The translations under genes and the position numbers were made by a program. This document shows, piece after piece, positions 35,460 through 44,915 of a DNA stretch of 64,000 nt; positions within the stretch are counted from its first letter, which is position 1; the number at the start of each line of letters is the position of its first letter. The notes under the pieces were generated by a model. It saw only the letters and a list, made by a program, of their open reading frames with translations. It did no database searches and was not told where the DNA came from. This DNA is from Prevotella sp. (GTDB taxonomy: Bacteria; Bacteroidota; Bacteroidia; Bacteroidales; Bacteroidaceae), in NCBI GenBank assembly GCA_024688365.1, contig JAILEG010000017.1, forward strand, positions 124,001 through 188,000, in the 5' to 3' direction.

Positions 35460-35493
35460 TATCGTATTCTATTCGTTATTATCTTCAAATATG

Positions 35494-35524
35494 CAAAAAT
35501 ACAAAAAAACAGGCAGATTGACAA
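35494..35524 (-). promoter_or_regulatory. Promoter of the GNAT-like gene
   Basis: Minus strand: TTG (35524-35522), 20-base spacer, TATTTTTG (35501-35494), 34 bases before the start codon. Confidence 0.82.
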
Positions 35525-35579
35525 ATTTACATTGCATTTTTGGTGATTATTAAGACCAAGCCACAGATGCCTAACTCAT

Positions 35580-35835
35580 CTTGAAAATACCAAAGATGCC
35601 CTTCCAGCAATGTAAAGATGCCCTTTCGCAATAACAGAGTTGCCCTTTTGGCTATCAGAAGGGCAACTCCTGTCATAATTTTTAATTTACTTCAGATTGT
35701 TTTTTAAATTATTTTCTATTATAAATAATTTATTTTTAATATAAAAATAAATTATTTATAATAGCAAAAGGACTGCTTCCAGGCCCTGAAAGGTGCCCTT
35801 CAGAGGTCTGAAAGATGCCCTGTCAAAGCATGGGA
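35580..35835. repeat. TGCCCTTTT hairpin module with AT-rich core, copy B
   Basis: Three TGCCCTT units (35597-35645) lead to an 11-pair stem GAGTTGCCCTT / AAGGGCAACTC (35637-35669), then about 90 bases of nearly pure A/T containing AATAATTTATTTTTAATATA and its mirror, then further GTGCCCTT and ATGCCCT units to 35820. It matches the layout of 22890-23165. The rest of the spacer, up to the regulator gene at 36164, has only an imperfect hairpin at 36023-36076 (AGACACCCC / GGGGTGTCT outer stem), a possible terminator for the regulator. Confidence 0.75.
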
Positions 35836-36163
35836 GGTCCCTATGAAGCATGGGAGGACTTATTTCGGTTCGGGGGAAGGCCGACTGAGGCCGAAAGAAG
35901 AGATGTTCTGATTACGACAAGCGGACAGGATTTGGAGAAAGAGTGAAGGGATGGAACCGAAGAAGGAAAGAAGCAAGGCCTGCAGAGAAAGAAAGAGCAG
36001 AAGGCCGACAACGGCTCAACACAGACACCCCCCGCCTGTCCAGCCAGCAATGGTGGTTGGACGGACGGGGGTGTCTCTTCCTGGCAACATAGGCAGCCCT
36101 ATGCCCTTCAGGCGGTTGGCCACCTAAGAAAGCCACAGGTCATCCCATGAGTGTTCCCCACTC

Positions 36164-39100
36164 TTAAGGTGGCGACAAAGAGGGGGCCTTAATGAAATCC
36201 TTGGGCAAGAGACCGAACTGACGCTGGAAGCACTTGGTGAAATAGCTCGGACTGCTGAATCCTACTTTATAGCAGACCTCATTCACCTTCGACTGTCCTT
36301 CCTTGAGCAGCTGTGCAGCCCGCTTCAGCCGCTCAAGACGGATGTAGCTGTTGGGCGACAGATTGAGCGTCCCACGTATCTTACGGTTCAGGCTGGTACG
36401 GCTCATGTTCATTGATGATGCCATCTCGTCAACATTGAAGTCGCTGTTGCTGATATTCCTGCTCACCACCTCACCCAGCCGCTTGAGAAAATCGGCATCA
36501 GCCTGGCTGATAGGCACCGTGCCTGATGACACGAACGGTGAGCCGGCATAGGCCCGCTGTATCTCCTCCCGGCTGCGCAACAGGCTGCGGATGGTCTCCA
36601 GGAGATAGTCCATAGAGAACGGTTTTTCAATATAGGCATCAGCACCACTCTCCATTCCCTCCATCTTGGCTGCGGTGACGGTGACGGCAGTAAGCAGGAT
36701 AAACGGTACATGGCTGTAGTTGATATCGTGCTTCACCTTCCGGCACAGCTCAAATCCGTTCATCGGTTCCATCATGACATCTGAGACTATCAGTCCCACC
36801 GGATGACGGGAGAGTACCCCAAGAGCCTCCTCGCCGTCAGCAGCCGTGAGGATGTTATAGTCCTTTTGCAGCCGGCGCTTCTCATACTCCAGCATCTGTG
36901 GATTATCCTCAACCAGGAGCAGCGTGTCCCTCCCATCAGCCATGACGGCATCCTCTGCCTCATCATCCTCATCAGAGGGCGGGGCAGGCGGGAGCATGAT
37001 ACGGTCAGCTTGGTCAAGGGGCAGCGTCAGCCTGAAGACATTCAGCGTCTCGCTGTCATCCATGACGAGCGTGCCGTTGTGCAAGTCGGCCAGTGACCGT
37101 GCCATCGCCAAGCCAATGCCTGTCCCGTTGTTGGATGACTGGCGGGCAGCATCCATCCTGAAGAAGGGCTGGAAGATCTGCTCCCGCAGCGGGAGCGGTA
37201 TGATGGTTCCGTCGTTCGCCACCGTCAGCGTGAAGTCATCCTCACCGTGCGTGAGGGTCACCATCACCCGTGAGGCACAATACTTCACGGCATTATTGAT
37301 AAGATTGCTCACTATCTTCGTGAAGCCCTCATGGTCAACATAGGCATGCAGCTGGTCATCCTGCAGGGAGATAGTAGCACTGATTCCCCTCTCCCGCATC
37401 AGCGGCCGGAAGCGGTCATACACTCCTGTGAGGATCTTTGTCACATTGCAACGCTCATAGTTCAGCTTCAGCCCGTCACGCTCGGCCTTGCGGAAATCAA
37501 GGAGCTGGTTGATAAGGTCATTGAGGCGATTGGTGTTCTGCGCCATGATACTCAGATCTTCCTTTACCTCCTTGCTTTCCACCTTCCCGGCCTTGATGAT
37601 GTTCTCCAGCGGACCCTTGATGAGGGTGAGTGGTGTGCGTATCTCATGGGCAACATTGGTGAAGAAGTGTATCTTGCTCTGGTAAAGCTCCTGTTCTTTC
37701 TCATGCTCAAGCTGACGCATGGCCTCCTCCCGCTTTCTCCGGCTGCGGCGGTTGAGGTATCTCACCACCAGCCACACGGCAGCGGCGGCAAGCAACAAAT
37801 AGATGAGCCTCGCCCAAACTGATAGCAGCGGATGGGATTTGACCTCTACCTCCAACCGGTATTCCTTCGCGCTCCAGCTGCCATTGCTCTCCCTGATGCG
37901 TACCCGCAGGCGATAGTCTCCCGCAGGCAGGTTGCTGTAAGCGATGACATTGTCGATACGCATGGGCTGCCACTCCTTGTCATATCCTTCCAGGAGATAC
38001 TCCATCTGGCTCATCTGCTGCCGGGAGAAGCTGAGGGGCACCACGTGAAGGCTGAACGAGTTCTGGTCATAACCGAGCGAGAGCCTGCCTGTGAAAACGA
38101 TGTTCTGCACGAGCGGGCTCTCTGGTGTATGATTGTCAACAAGACTGTTACCCAGACGCAGCTCAGTTGCCACAAGCCGCGGCACCGTCTGTCCGCGCTG
38201 CAAGGCATCAGGCTGGAAGCGGATAAAGCCATTGAGCGAACCGAAGTAGACACGGCCGGAACGGTCGATGAGCGAGGAGGAGTTATTGAACTGGTTGTCG
38301 AGCAAGGCCGACTGTGAGGTGTAGGTGCGTGACTGTCCGCTCTGTGGATTATACTTCACGATTCCGTTGTAGGTTGACAGCCAAAGGCAGCCCTGCCTGT
38401 CCTCCACAATCTCAAGAACGGTGGTCTGCCCACTGACACCGCTGACGGCAACCTCCCTCATCTGACGGCTGGCCGCATCGTATCGGTAGACTCCCCCACC
38501 CTGCGTGGTGAACCACATGCGCCCCTCACTGTCCTCAAAAGCCGTAAGCACCTTGTCGACCCTCAGGCCCGAATGATTGTCCTTCCTGAAGTTACGCCAC
38601 TGACGGGCACCTGCCCCAAGCAGATAGATGCCATTGTTCTGCGTAGCCACCCACAGGTTTCCCAGTCGGTCAAAGCGTACCTTATTGATCAGCACATCAG
38701 GAACACCACGCTGATAGACGAAGGAACCTGTCTTGCTGTCCAGACGGCAAAGTCCCCGTATCGTACCGAAATAAAGCTCGCCTTTGGGCGACCTCGTGAT
38801 GCTGAACACCGTATTGTCACGCAACTGACCGGGGCCACTTCCTGCCTGATAGGACTTCACCACCTGATGGGTGCGGATGTCTATGACCTTCAGCCCATAG
38901 GAGAAAGTGCCCACCCAGAGGTAATCACCACCTGTCCACAGACCATGAATATTGGGAAAGAGCTGGCTGCTGGCAACGAGGGAGATCTGCCCCGTGCGTG
39001 GGTCCATGCAGTTCAGTCCGCCATCCTCCGTCCCTATCCATATCTGTCCCAGCCTGTCCTGCACCATCTCACGCACCCGCTGTCCGTGAAGCGTTCCCTC

Positions 39101-40138
39101 AGTCCCGGCAAGGGGGAAGAAACGCTCAAAGAGAGGATAACGGGCAGGAGCATAATTGGCTCCACCGAAGTAAGAACCCACCCACATCCCGCCCTCATTG
39201 TCGCGGAAAAGACTGTAAAGCGGATTATCAGACAGGGAGAAGGGGTTGACGGGATTATGCCTGTAGTGCTGCTGGCGGTGGGTCAGCAGATTATAGACGA
39301 ACAGTCCCTGCTCGGTCGCCGCCCACAGCTCATGCCTGTTCACCGCCAAAGCCCTGACGAAGAGGTCACGCCCATCCTGCTGTGGAATGACCTCGCTGAA
39401 ATGACGGCGTTCAGGACTGATGACCGACAGTCCCCGGTGGTCGGCTCCAACGAACAGTTGTCCGGGGCTCACCTCCCTGATGGCTGAGACAATGTTTCCA
39501 GCATAGGGCTGTCGGCCGTCGGCCGTAACAAAAGGATGCAGCACCTGCAGACGCGCATCAGCACTCCAAAGGCCACCACCGAAGAAGCCTATCCATACAC
39601 GGCCGGTATGGTCGAAACCCAGTCCGGAGATATTAGGATGTCCGCTGAGGCGATGGTTCGCCATACGATGGCTTTTAAGATCATAGACGAAGAGTCCCTG
39701 CTCGTTAACACCGATGTAGACCTTCCCGCCATGCTCCGTTATCAGGTTCACGTTGTCAGTGATCCTCACACCGTTGCTGGCTGGCTGATTGAGATGGGTG
39801 AAGGCATCCGCCACCGGGTTGTAAATCCATATACCTTCATCCGTCCCTACCCATATCTTTCCATCAGGGGCCTCGTATAGGGCTGTGACATAGTCGCTGC
39901 CAAGGCTGTAAGGCCCAGTTTTATGCCGATAGACCTTGAAGGCCGTACCGTCAAAGCGGTTCAGTCCGGCTTTTGTTCCCATCCAGACAAAGCCCGTCCG
40001 GTCCTGCAAAATGGCATAGACTGTGCTTTGCGAGAGCCCCTCCTCCATCCCTATATGCCTGAAAAGACAATCAGCTCTGCCCCCGAGGGAGCAGAGCATG
40101 ATGAATGATAAACCTATTATGAATCTGAACTTATTCAT
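36164..40138 (-). CDS. Hybrid two-component system regulator (HTCS) of the PUL
   Basis: A 1324-residue one-protein sensor-regulator. Signal peptide 1-22; two seven-bladed-propeller-like sensor regions built of repeats such as GFVWMGTKAGLNRFD and GKIWVGTDEGIWIYN (about 25-690); a Y_Y_Y domain (705-768); one membrane span (773-793); HisKA with His831 (HEIRTPLTLIKGP); HATPase with NNAVKYC and GTGIGLAMA; receiver domain with Asp1120; and an AraC-type DNA-binding domain (1230-1317). All key residues are present. It would bind an oligosaccharide in the periplasm and activate the adjacent locus. Confidence 0.96.
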   Translation of the reverse strand: MNKFRFIIGLSFIMLCSLGGRADCLFRHIGMEEGLSQSTVYAILQDRTGFVWMGTKAGLNRFDGTAFKVYRHKTGPYSLGSDYVTALYEAPDGKIWVGTDEGIWIYNPVADAFTHLNQPASNGVRITDNVNLITEHGGKVYIGVNEQGLFVYDLKSHRMANHRLSGHPNISGLGFDHTGRVWIGFFGGGLWSADARLQVLHPFVTADGRQPYAGNIVSAIREVSPGQLFVGADHRGLSVISPERRHFSEVIPQQDGRDLFVRALAVNRHELWAATEQGLFVYNLLTHRQQHYRHNPVNPFSLSDNPLYSLFRDNEGGMWVGSYFGGANYAPARYPLFERFFPLAGTEGTLHGQRVREMVQDRLGQIWIGTEDGGLNCMDPRTGQISLVASSQLFPNIHGLWTGGDYLWVGTFSYGLKVIDIRTHQVVKSYQAGSGPGQLRDNTVFSITRSPKGELYFGTIRGLCRLDSKTGSFVYQRGVPDVLINKVRFDRLGNLWVATQNNGIYLLGAGARQWRNFRKDNHSGLRVDKVLTAFEDSEGRMWFTTQGGGVYRYDAASRQMREVAVSGVSGQTTVLEIVEDRQGCLWLSTYNGIVKYNPQSGQSRTYTSQSALLDNQFNNSSSLIDRSGRVYFGSLNGFIRFQPDALQRGQTVPRLVATELRLGNSLVDNHTPESPLVQNIVFTGRLSLGYDQNSFSLHVVPLSFSRQQMSQMEYLLEGYDKEWQPMRIDNVIAYSNLPAGDYRLRVRIRESNGSWSAKEYRLEVEVKSHPLLSVWARLIYLLLAAAAVWLVVRYLNRRSRRKREEAMRQLEHEKEQELYQSKIHFFTNVAHEIRTPLTLIKGPLENIIKAGKVESKEVKEDLSIMAQNTNRLNDLINQLLDFRKAERDGLKLNYERCNVTKILTGVYDRFRPLMRERGISATISLQDDQLHAYVDHEGFTKIVSNLINNAVKYCASRVMVTLTHGEDDFTLTVANDGTIIPLPLREQIFQPFFRMDAARQSSNNGTGIGLAMARSLADLHNGTLVMDDSETLNVFRLTLPLDQADRIMLPPAPPSDEDDEAEDAVMADGRDTLLLVEDNPQMLEYEKRRLQKDYNILTAADGEEALGVLSRHPVGLIVSDVMMEPMNGFELCRKVKHDINYSHVPFILLTAVTVTAAKMEGMESGADAYIEKPFSMDYLLETIRSLLRSREEIQRAYAGSPFVSSGTVPISQADADFLKRLGEVVSRNISNSDFNVDEMASSMNMSRTSLNRKIRGTLNLSPNSYIRLERLKRAAQLLKEGQSKVNEVCYKVGFSSPSYFTKCFQRQFGLLPKDFIKAPSLSPP

Positions 40139-40184
40139 CCGTTGCTTTTATATGATCAGGCGGCAGATGCCCTGCATCCCCCGA

Positions 40185-42182
40185 TTATTTCAGGAAGTCG
40201 GCCGTGCGGTTTGGGCTGTAAAGCTCCCAAAGAGAGGCTACCGTCCAGCCTGGTGCAAAGAGGTTGTTATAGAAACCTTTCCCATTACGGCCGTAATCCC
40301 ATGTAGTGTGCTGGACTACCTCAGGATAGAAGCCAGGCTGACCTATTCCGCAGAGGCGGTCCGGGGTTGGCAGGAGCTGGTTGAGCGATGAGCAGATGAC
40401 ATCATGCATCTCAGCAAAACGCTTTTCCCCAGTGACGGTGCTGAGCCATTTCACAACATGAGGCAGCTCGAACACAAACACATCTATATGGTTGTTCTCG
40501 ACCGACACATTACCCCAGCCCCGGCTTCTGAAGCCAAGGTCGCCCAGCATCTGTCCCTGTGCAAAGGGCACATCCCACGTGTAATACCATGACATGGCGA
40601 AGTAGGCGGCCTGGCGACAGAGGTCAATGTAGTGCTGACGCTCTTTCCCTTTCGTCACCATAGCCAGGTAGTAAGTGGAGGTGACGGCTGCTATGGCCGC
40701 CTCCTTGTCCTCACAGTTGGCATCCAGCGTGGATGAGAAGTAATCGCTCTTGGAGATGATGTTATTCTCAACATAGTCAATGGTGCGCTTGGCTGCCTGG
40801 AGATACTTCTTGTCCTTGAAATACTTGTAGCCCATGACGAGCGTTGAGGTAGCCGATGGGGTACTGCATCCAGAGGCATCAATATCCTCACCAGCGTCAT
40901 TATACTTGCGGGCAAAGTGCCCGTCAGCCTTCTGAAGGGCAATGAGGTTGTCGAGCAGCTGACGTGAGCGCTCCTCCCAATCGCGGTGCTGGCGGCCGTG
41001 CTGCCTCTCGTAATTCAGATAATGCAGGATGGCATAGATACCCTCACTCTGCTGACGGATGGAGTGGATAAAGTCCTTGGGCATACCGTCACGGAAGTTC
41101 ACCCAGTCGACGAACCAGCCCTGAGGGGTAAAGCCATTGTGGAGCCAGCTGGAGATGATGTCCTGCCCCATCTTGACAAGGTCGGCCTCACCATGTGCCT
41201 CACCGTATTCAATCTCGTTGAAGGCATTGAGAAGCACGCGCCCACAGAAACCCAACTGTACTTCCGTGTAAGGATTGCAGTCGGCAGTCTCTATCGTGAT
41301 GCCTGAATTATACTTCAACGGATAGCGGTCAACATAGGACGCACGGAAGTAATTGGTGAGCTGCGCCTTCATCTCGTCAGCTGTATAGAGCGGGGTGATG
41401 GGCTGAGGGCGCATCTGGTCGAAACTGTACTGCCACATCTTCGTAACAAAATCGCCATAGTCAGCGGCCTGCATCTGGTGAATACGCCAGGCTATGACCT
41501 TCTCCTCGCCAGCCTCCAGCTTCTGGAAAGTGGTGATGGACGGGGCAAGGGTCAGCTTACGGATATAACGCTTAGGAGTCTCAACGTAAGGAAAACCGAA
41601 GCATAGCCTTACCTCGCCCTGCTCATTGTCGAAGCCCAGGTAGCCTACGGAGGTCTTGCCGGGCAGGATGACCTCACCCTCCGTCAGCTGCAAGGCACAC
41701 TCGACAGGGGCATCCGTCACACGGAGGACGGAGATGCCCTGGTGAAGATGGCTGTCATAGGCTGAGGTGAGCGGTGTGGAGAGGCGGTCGTCACGGAAGT
41801 TCCAGCTCCTGCTCGTATGGAAAGACGGTGCCTCCTTCGGAGAACGGAGATTGCGGTGATACCAGAATCCGGGAAGATAGAACTCGCTGTCATCACTCTG
41901 GAAACCCGTAGGAATCATGGCGCCAAAGTTGAAGTATACCCGTTCTGCAGCCTTGATGCGGATAGTGACAACCTTGTCATCACCACTCTGCTGTTCATCA
42001 GCCGTAATGGTCAAGGGTAACTGGTCATGTGACACCAGCTGATTGCCCCGCTGGCTCAGCACGTATTGCCGGGAATGATTACCCGGCTGTTTCAGTAACA
42101 GGGTTGCCTCAATGGGGCTTGCAGTCATAGGAAGGGCTATGGCTGAGAGGACAATACTGATAAGGATGTGTTTTAGGTTCAT
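40185..42182 (-). CDS. Exported (alpha/alpha)6-barrel-like protein, unassigned carbohydrate-active enzyme
   Basis: A 665-residue protein with signal peptide (MNLKHILISIVLSAIALPMTAS). Residues about 23-260 look like beta-rich N-terminal domain(s); about 270-660 is a helical-repeat catalytic-type domain with six-hairpin spacing (LLNAFNEIEYGEAHGEADLV, QSEGIYAILHYLNYE, LLDNLIALQKADGHF, TLVMGYKYFKDKKYLQAAKR, ICSSLNQLLPTPDRL). Conserved-looking Asp, Glu and Trp clusters include GWFVDWVNF, DAGEDIDASG and ENNHIDVFVFELPHV. I do not recognise a named glycoside hydrolase, lyase or epimerase family. It lies between the regulator and the sialidase-like gene of the PUL. Confidence 0.7.
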   Translation of the reverse strand: MNLKHILISIVLSAIALPMTASPIEATLLLKQPGNHSRQYVLSQRGNQLVSHDQLPLTITADEQQSGDDKVVTIRIKAAERVYFNFGAMIPTGFQSDDSEFYLPGFWYHRNLRSPKEAPSFHTSRSWNFRDDRLSTPLTSAYDSHLHQGISVLRVTDAPVECALQLTEGEVILPGKTSVGYLGFDNEQGEVRLCFGFPYVETPKRYIRKLTLAPSITTFQKLEAGEEKVIAWRIHQMQAADYGDFVTKMWQYSFDQMRPQPITPLYTADEMKAQLTNYFRASYVDRYPLKYNSGITIETADCNPYTEVQLGFCGRVLLNAFNEIEYGEAHGEADLVKMGQDIISSWLHNGFTPQGWFVDWVNFRDGMPKDFIHSIRQQSEGIYAILHYLNYERQHGRQHRDWEERSRQLLDNLIALQKADGHFARKYNDAGEDIDASGCSTPSATSTLVMGYKYFKDKKYLQAAKRTIDYVENNIISKSDYFSSTLDANCEDKEAAIAAVTSTYYLAMVTKGKERQHYIDLCRQAAYFAMSWYYTWDVPFAQGQMLGDLGFRSRGWGNVSVENNHIDVFVFELPHVVKWLSTVTGEKRFAEMHDVICSSLNQLLPTPDRLCGIGQPGFYPEVVQHTTWDYGRNGKGFYNNLFAPGWTVASLWELYSPNRTADFLK

Positions 42183-42194
42183 TGTTGATTGGTT

Positions 42195-44222
42195 TTATTT
42201 CTCTATTATTTTTCCTTCAATATATTCCACAGTGTTCTTCTTGCAGTCATTCCCATCATACACAGAGTGACTGATGGCCAGCCAGACGGTCTGACTGTCC
42301 TTCAGGAAGAGCGAACTGTAATAGGCTCCCTCACCTGTGGGAAGTGAGGAGAATGGCAGCGTACGTGAGCCGAAATTGTGCCCGGTATTATCGCCAATGA
42401 CCACCTTCGTACGGTTGGTCTGCCAGACAGAGCCCTTCTGGTCAGCATGCCCGCAGATGACAATCTCCCCCGTAGGCAACTGAATCATGTAAGGGGCGCA
42501 GGCACCACGGATAGGTTCGGCCACCCAACGGTGGCTGGTCTGTGTGCCTGTCCATTCATTTGCTTCCCATTCGCCATCCAAATCACGAAGGATAAGGCTG
42601 GGATTGTCATTGCTGTTGATACTCTCAATGGTATAGAGGATTCCTTTGTTACCTTGCAACAGGACCGGTACCGGCATGCCGTCCCGACAGCCAGCATGGT
42701 AGCTGGCACGGGTGAAGGCCGTCCATGTCTCCCCATTATCAGTTGACCGTGAGCAGAGAATCTCCTGGAAGAGGTTGTCGCGCTGGCTGTCCCACCAGTA
42801 AGCCTCGGAGGAGACCAGCAGCTCCAGCTCGCCACCAGGCAGCTGGACTATCTGCGGCTCCCATGTACGCCCCCGCCCAACGGTGATAGGGTCGCCCCAT
42901 GTGTTACCATTGTCCTTGGAGATACTCACGAAAACCTGGCAGTTGTGGTTGGTCTCCGGATTGGCATTGCCAATGAACTGCATCAGCAGCCAGCCGTTAT
43001 GCAGCCGCGTGAAAGTAGGATCAGCAAAACGATACCATCCATAGGCATCATTGGAGAAACGCTTGCTGTGATCCATGAGTTTCTCCGGCACTGACCACGT
43101 CTGCCCGTCATCCGTTGACCGCTGCAGGTAGATGTCCTGCCAATGATCAGTGTTCACAGCCGTTCCGTCACCACCGTGATAAGTCAGCAGGATAGTGTCA
43201 TTGGAGACACGCTGGAGACGGGGATACTCAGCCTGTATGTTGTCGGGCGACAGCTGGATACGGTTCTGCCTGTTCCACTCAATCCGATGGCTGGCAGGAG
43301 TAACGCTCTTGTCAATCTCAAAGGAACTGTAGTCAGTCATTGTACGGACGGACTTGGTAATGGTCTGCACGTCGCCACCAAGGTCAGCCGTCACAGTAGC
43401 GATGTATTCCTTGCCCGGCTGTAATCCCCTGACCGCCTGTGATGTATAGAGCCAGCTGCCATCACGTGAGACTGTATAGGGTTTCATGTCACCCTGCGTG
43501 CCGAACAGGAAGGTAATATCGGGAGCTGTTCCCGTATAACCGTCAAGGCGGAACTTGGCTATGACGGTGTTCTTTGTGATGGTCCAGTCTTCCGAACTCC
43601 ATTCCAAGCCAGGAAGCGTCTCGGTTATCTTGGACGGACCGTAAAGGACAGAGCCGTCTTTAGTCTTGAAATAGACCCTTACGGAATATTTCTCATTGGG
43701 TGAGAGATGGGGACAGACAAGCTCAAACGTGTCACCATCAGGCAGTTCCGTGCCAATCTTTTCCCGATACATGTTCTGATAAGTACGGCTGAGATTGTAG
43801 TAATTATGGCAGAATCCCCACTCGGTTATCTCACTGCGGGGCACGCTGAAGTTTGAGATTTGATAAGTTGCCGTGGTGGCTGAGGTCTCAACAAGGTCAA
43901 CACTGAAGCTGGAGGTCTTCACGATGTGCGTCTGGGTGATGGGCTTGCAGGCCTCATCTCCACTGACTACAACCCGCAGGTAGCTGTCAGCCGATGGCAG
44001 GAAAGAGTACTCCCGTGCTGTAGCACCAGCTATGTCAGTCCAGGTCCTTCCTTGGTCAGAAGAACGTTGCCACTGTATGCTGCCATAATTACGGGCTGTC
44101 CAATTTATCTGAAGCGTTGTCTTGAGCCCAGTCCTGGCATAATGGGTAAAGGTCTGCTGTGCGCCGGAGCTTAACGCCAGCCCCAGCAGGACAGTGAGAG
44201 TGAGTATTCTGAAATGTCTCAT
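42195..44222 (-). CDS. Sialidase-superfamily exported protein with Ig/fibronectin-like N-terminus
   Basis: A 675-residue exported protein (signal peptide 1-22). Residues 25-90 resemble an immunoglobulin/PKD-like domain; 100-300 look like two fibronectin-like domains (YSVRVYFKTKDG, EYIATVTADLGG). Residues about 318-670 form a six-bladed-propeller sialidase fold with three Asp boxes: STDDGQTW (369-376), SKDNGNTW (435-442) and STDNGETW (493-500). The start of the propeller, EYPRLQRVSNDTILLTYHGG, could carry the arginine of a GH33-type or the related GH93-type site. The arginine triad cannot be confirmed, so sialidase activity is not assured. Confidence 0.8.
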   Translation of the reverse strand: MRHFRILTLTVLLGLALSSGAQQTFTHYARTGLKTTLQINWTARNYGSIQWQRSSDQGRTWTDIAGATAREYSFLPSADSYLRVVVSGDEACKPITQTHIVKTSSFSVDLVETSATTATYQISNFSVPRSEITEWGFCHNYYNLSRTYQNMYREKIGTELPDGDTFELVCPHLSPNEKYSVRVYFKTKDGSVLYGPSKITETLPGLEWSSEDWTITKNTVIAKFRLDGYTGTAPDITFLFGTQGDMKPYTVSRDGSWLYTSQAVRGLQPGKEYIATVTADLGGDVQTITKSVRTMTDYSSFEIDKSVTPASHRIEWNRQNRIQLSPDNIQAEYPRLQRVSNDTILLTYHGGDGTAVNTDHWQDIYLQRSTDDGQTWSVPEKLMDHSKRFSNDAYGWYRFADPTFTRLHNGWLLMQFIGNANPETNHNCQVFVSISKDNGNTWGDPITVGRGRTWEPQIVQLPGGELELLVSSEAYWWDSQRDNLFQEILCSRSTDNGETWTAFTRASYHAGCRDGMPVPVLLQGNKGILYTIESINSNDNPSLILRDLDGEWEANEWTGTQTSHRWVAEPIRGACAPYMIQLPTGEIVICGHADQKGSVWQTNRTKVVIGDNTGHNFGSRTLPFSSLPTGEGAYYSSLFLKDSQTVWLAISHSVYDGNDCKKNTVEYIEGKIIEK

Positions 44223-44231
44223 TGTGCAGGT

Positions 44232-44765
44232 TTATTTGATAAGGGTGCGTCTGACGGTCGCAGTTCCGTCCGCATGAACATAAGTGAATAGATAAATACC
44301 AGGCTGCAGACCGTAATTCTCCGCTGAGTTCAGGTCAGGCAGGGTTATCTTCTTGACCAGCAGCCCCGAGGGAGCCACTATGCGCAGCTGGCTGACAGGC
44401 CTCTTGCCGTCAAGCACAGCAATTCCGTCAGTCGCTGTTGCAGTGAAACGAGTGCTTACCTGGCAGCCATTGCCATCTGCCACCCGCAGGTAATAGTCAC
44501 CAGGAACGGTAATGAGAAGTGTCCTCTCTGTTCCCAAGATTCTGCCATCACCGTCAGTCCAGATATAAGTGTAACGGCCATCTCCGCCTTCCACGCTGAT
44601 GTCACTGCCTGCATTGAGTCCACCTGCAGGCAAACCGATCATGACGGTCTCTGCGATGACAGTCAACGGAGGATTCTGATCAATGCTGACACCTATCACG
44701 GTCTGTGCCTTGGTGAGAACAGACATCAACAGCATGACTGCCAACAGGATGATTTGCTTCTTCAT
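44232..44765 (-). CDS. Small exported protein with T9SS-type C-terminal sorting domain
   Basis: A 177-residue protein (start at 44765: MKKQIILLAVMLLMSVLTKAQ is the signal peptide). A short beta-sandwich-like domain (about 25-100) with SDISVEGGDGRYTYIWTDGDGRIL and PGDYYLRVADGNGCQVS resembles PKD/SprB-like repeats. The last 70 residues (VAPSGLLVKKITLP, GLQPGIYLFTY, TVRRTLIK) have the look of a type A T9SS sorting domain, which would send it to the cell surface. No catalytic motif is visible; likely binding or structural. Confidence 0.72.
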   Translation of the reverse strand: MKKQIILLAVMLLMSVLTKAQTVIGVSIDQNPPLTVIAETVMIGLPAGGLNAGSDISVEGGDGRYTYIWTDGDGRILGTERTLLITVPGDYYLRVADGNGCQVSTRFTATATDGIAVLDGKRPVSQLRIVAPSGLLVKKITLPDLNSAENYGLQPGIYLFTYVHADGTATVRRTLIK

Positions 44766-44915
44766 GTTAAGCTGGTTTGGTTTTATCAGGCAGGGGACAG
44801 GATGTCCCACCCCTGCCTGTCATTATCAGTATGATCGGGTCACATATACCCCAGCAGAAATCTTATTCCATGCAAAGGTACGACTTCTATCCGGGAAAAT
44901 AAACCCAGAACCGAC

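Noticed and set aside
38573..39487. Plus-strand open frame opposite the hybrid regulator
   Set aside because: Antisense shadow; the regulator is intact over the whole region.
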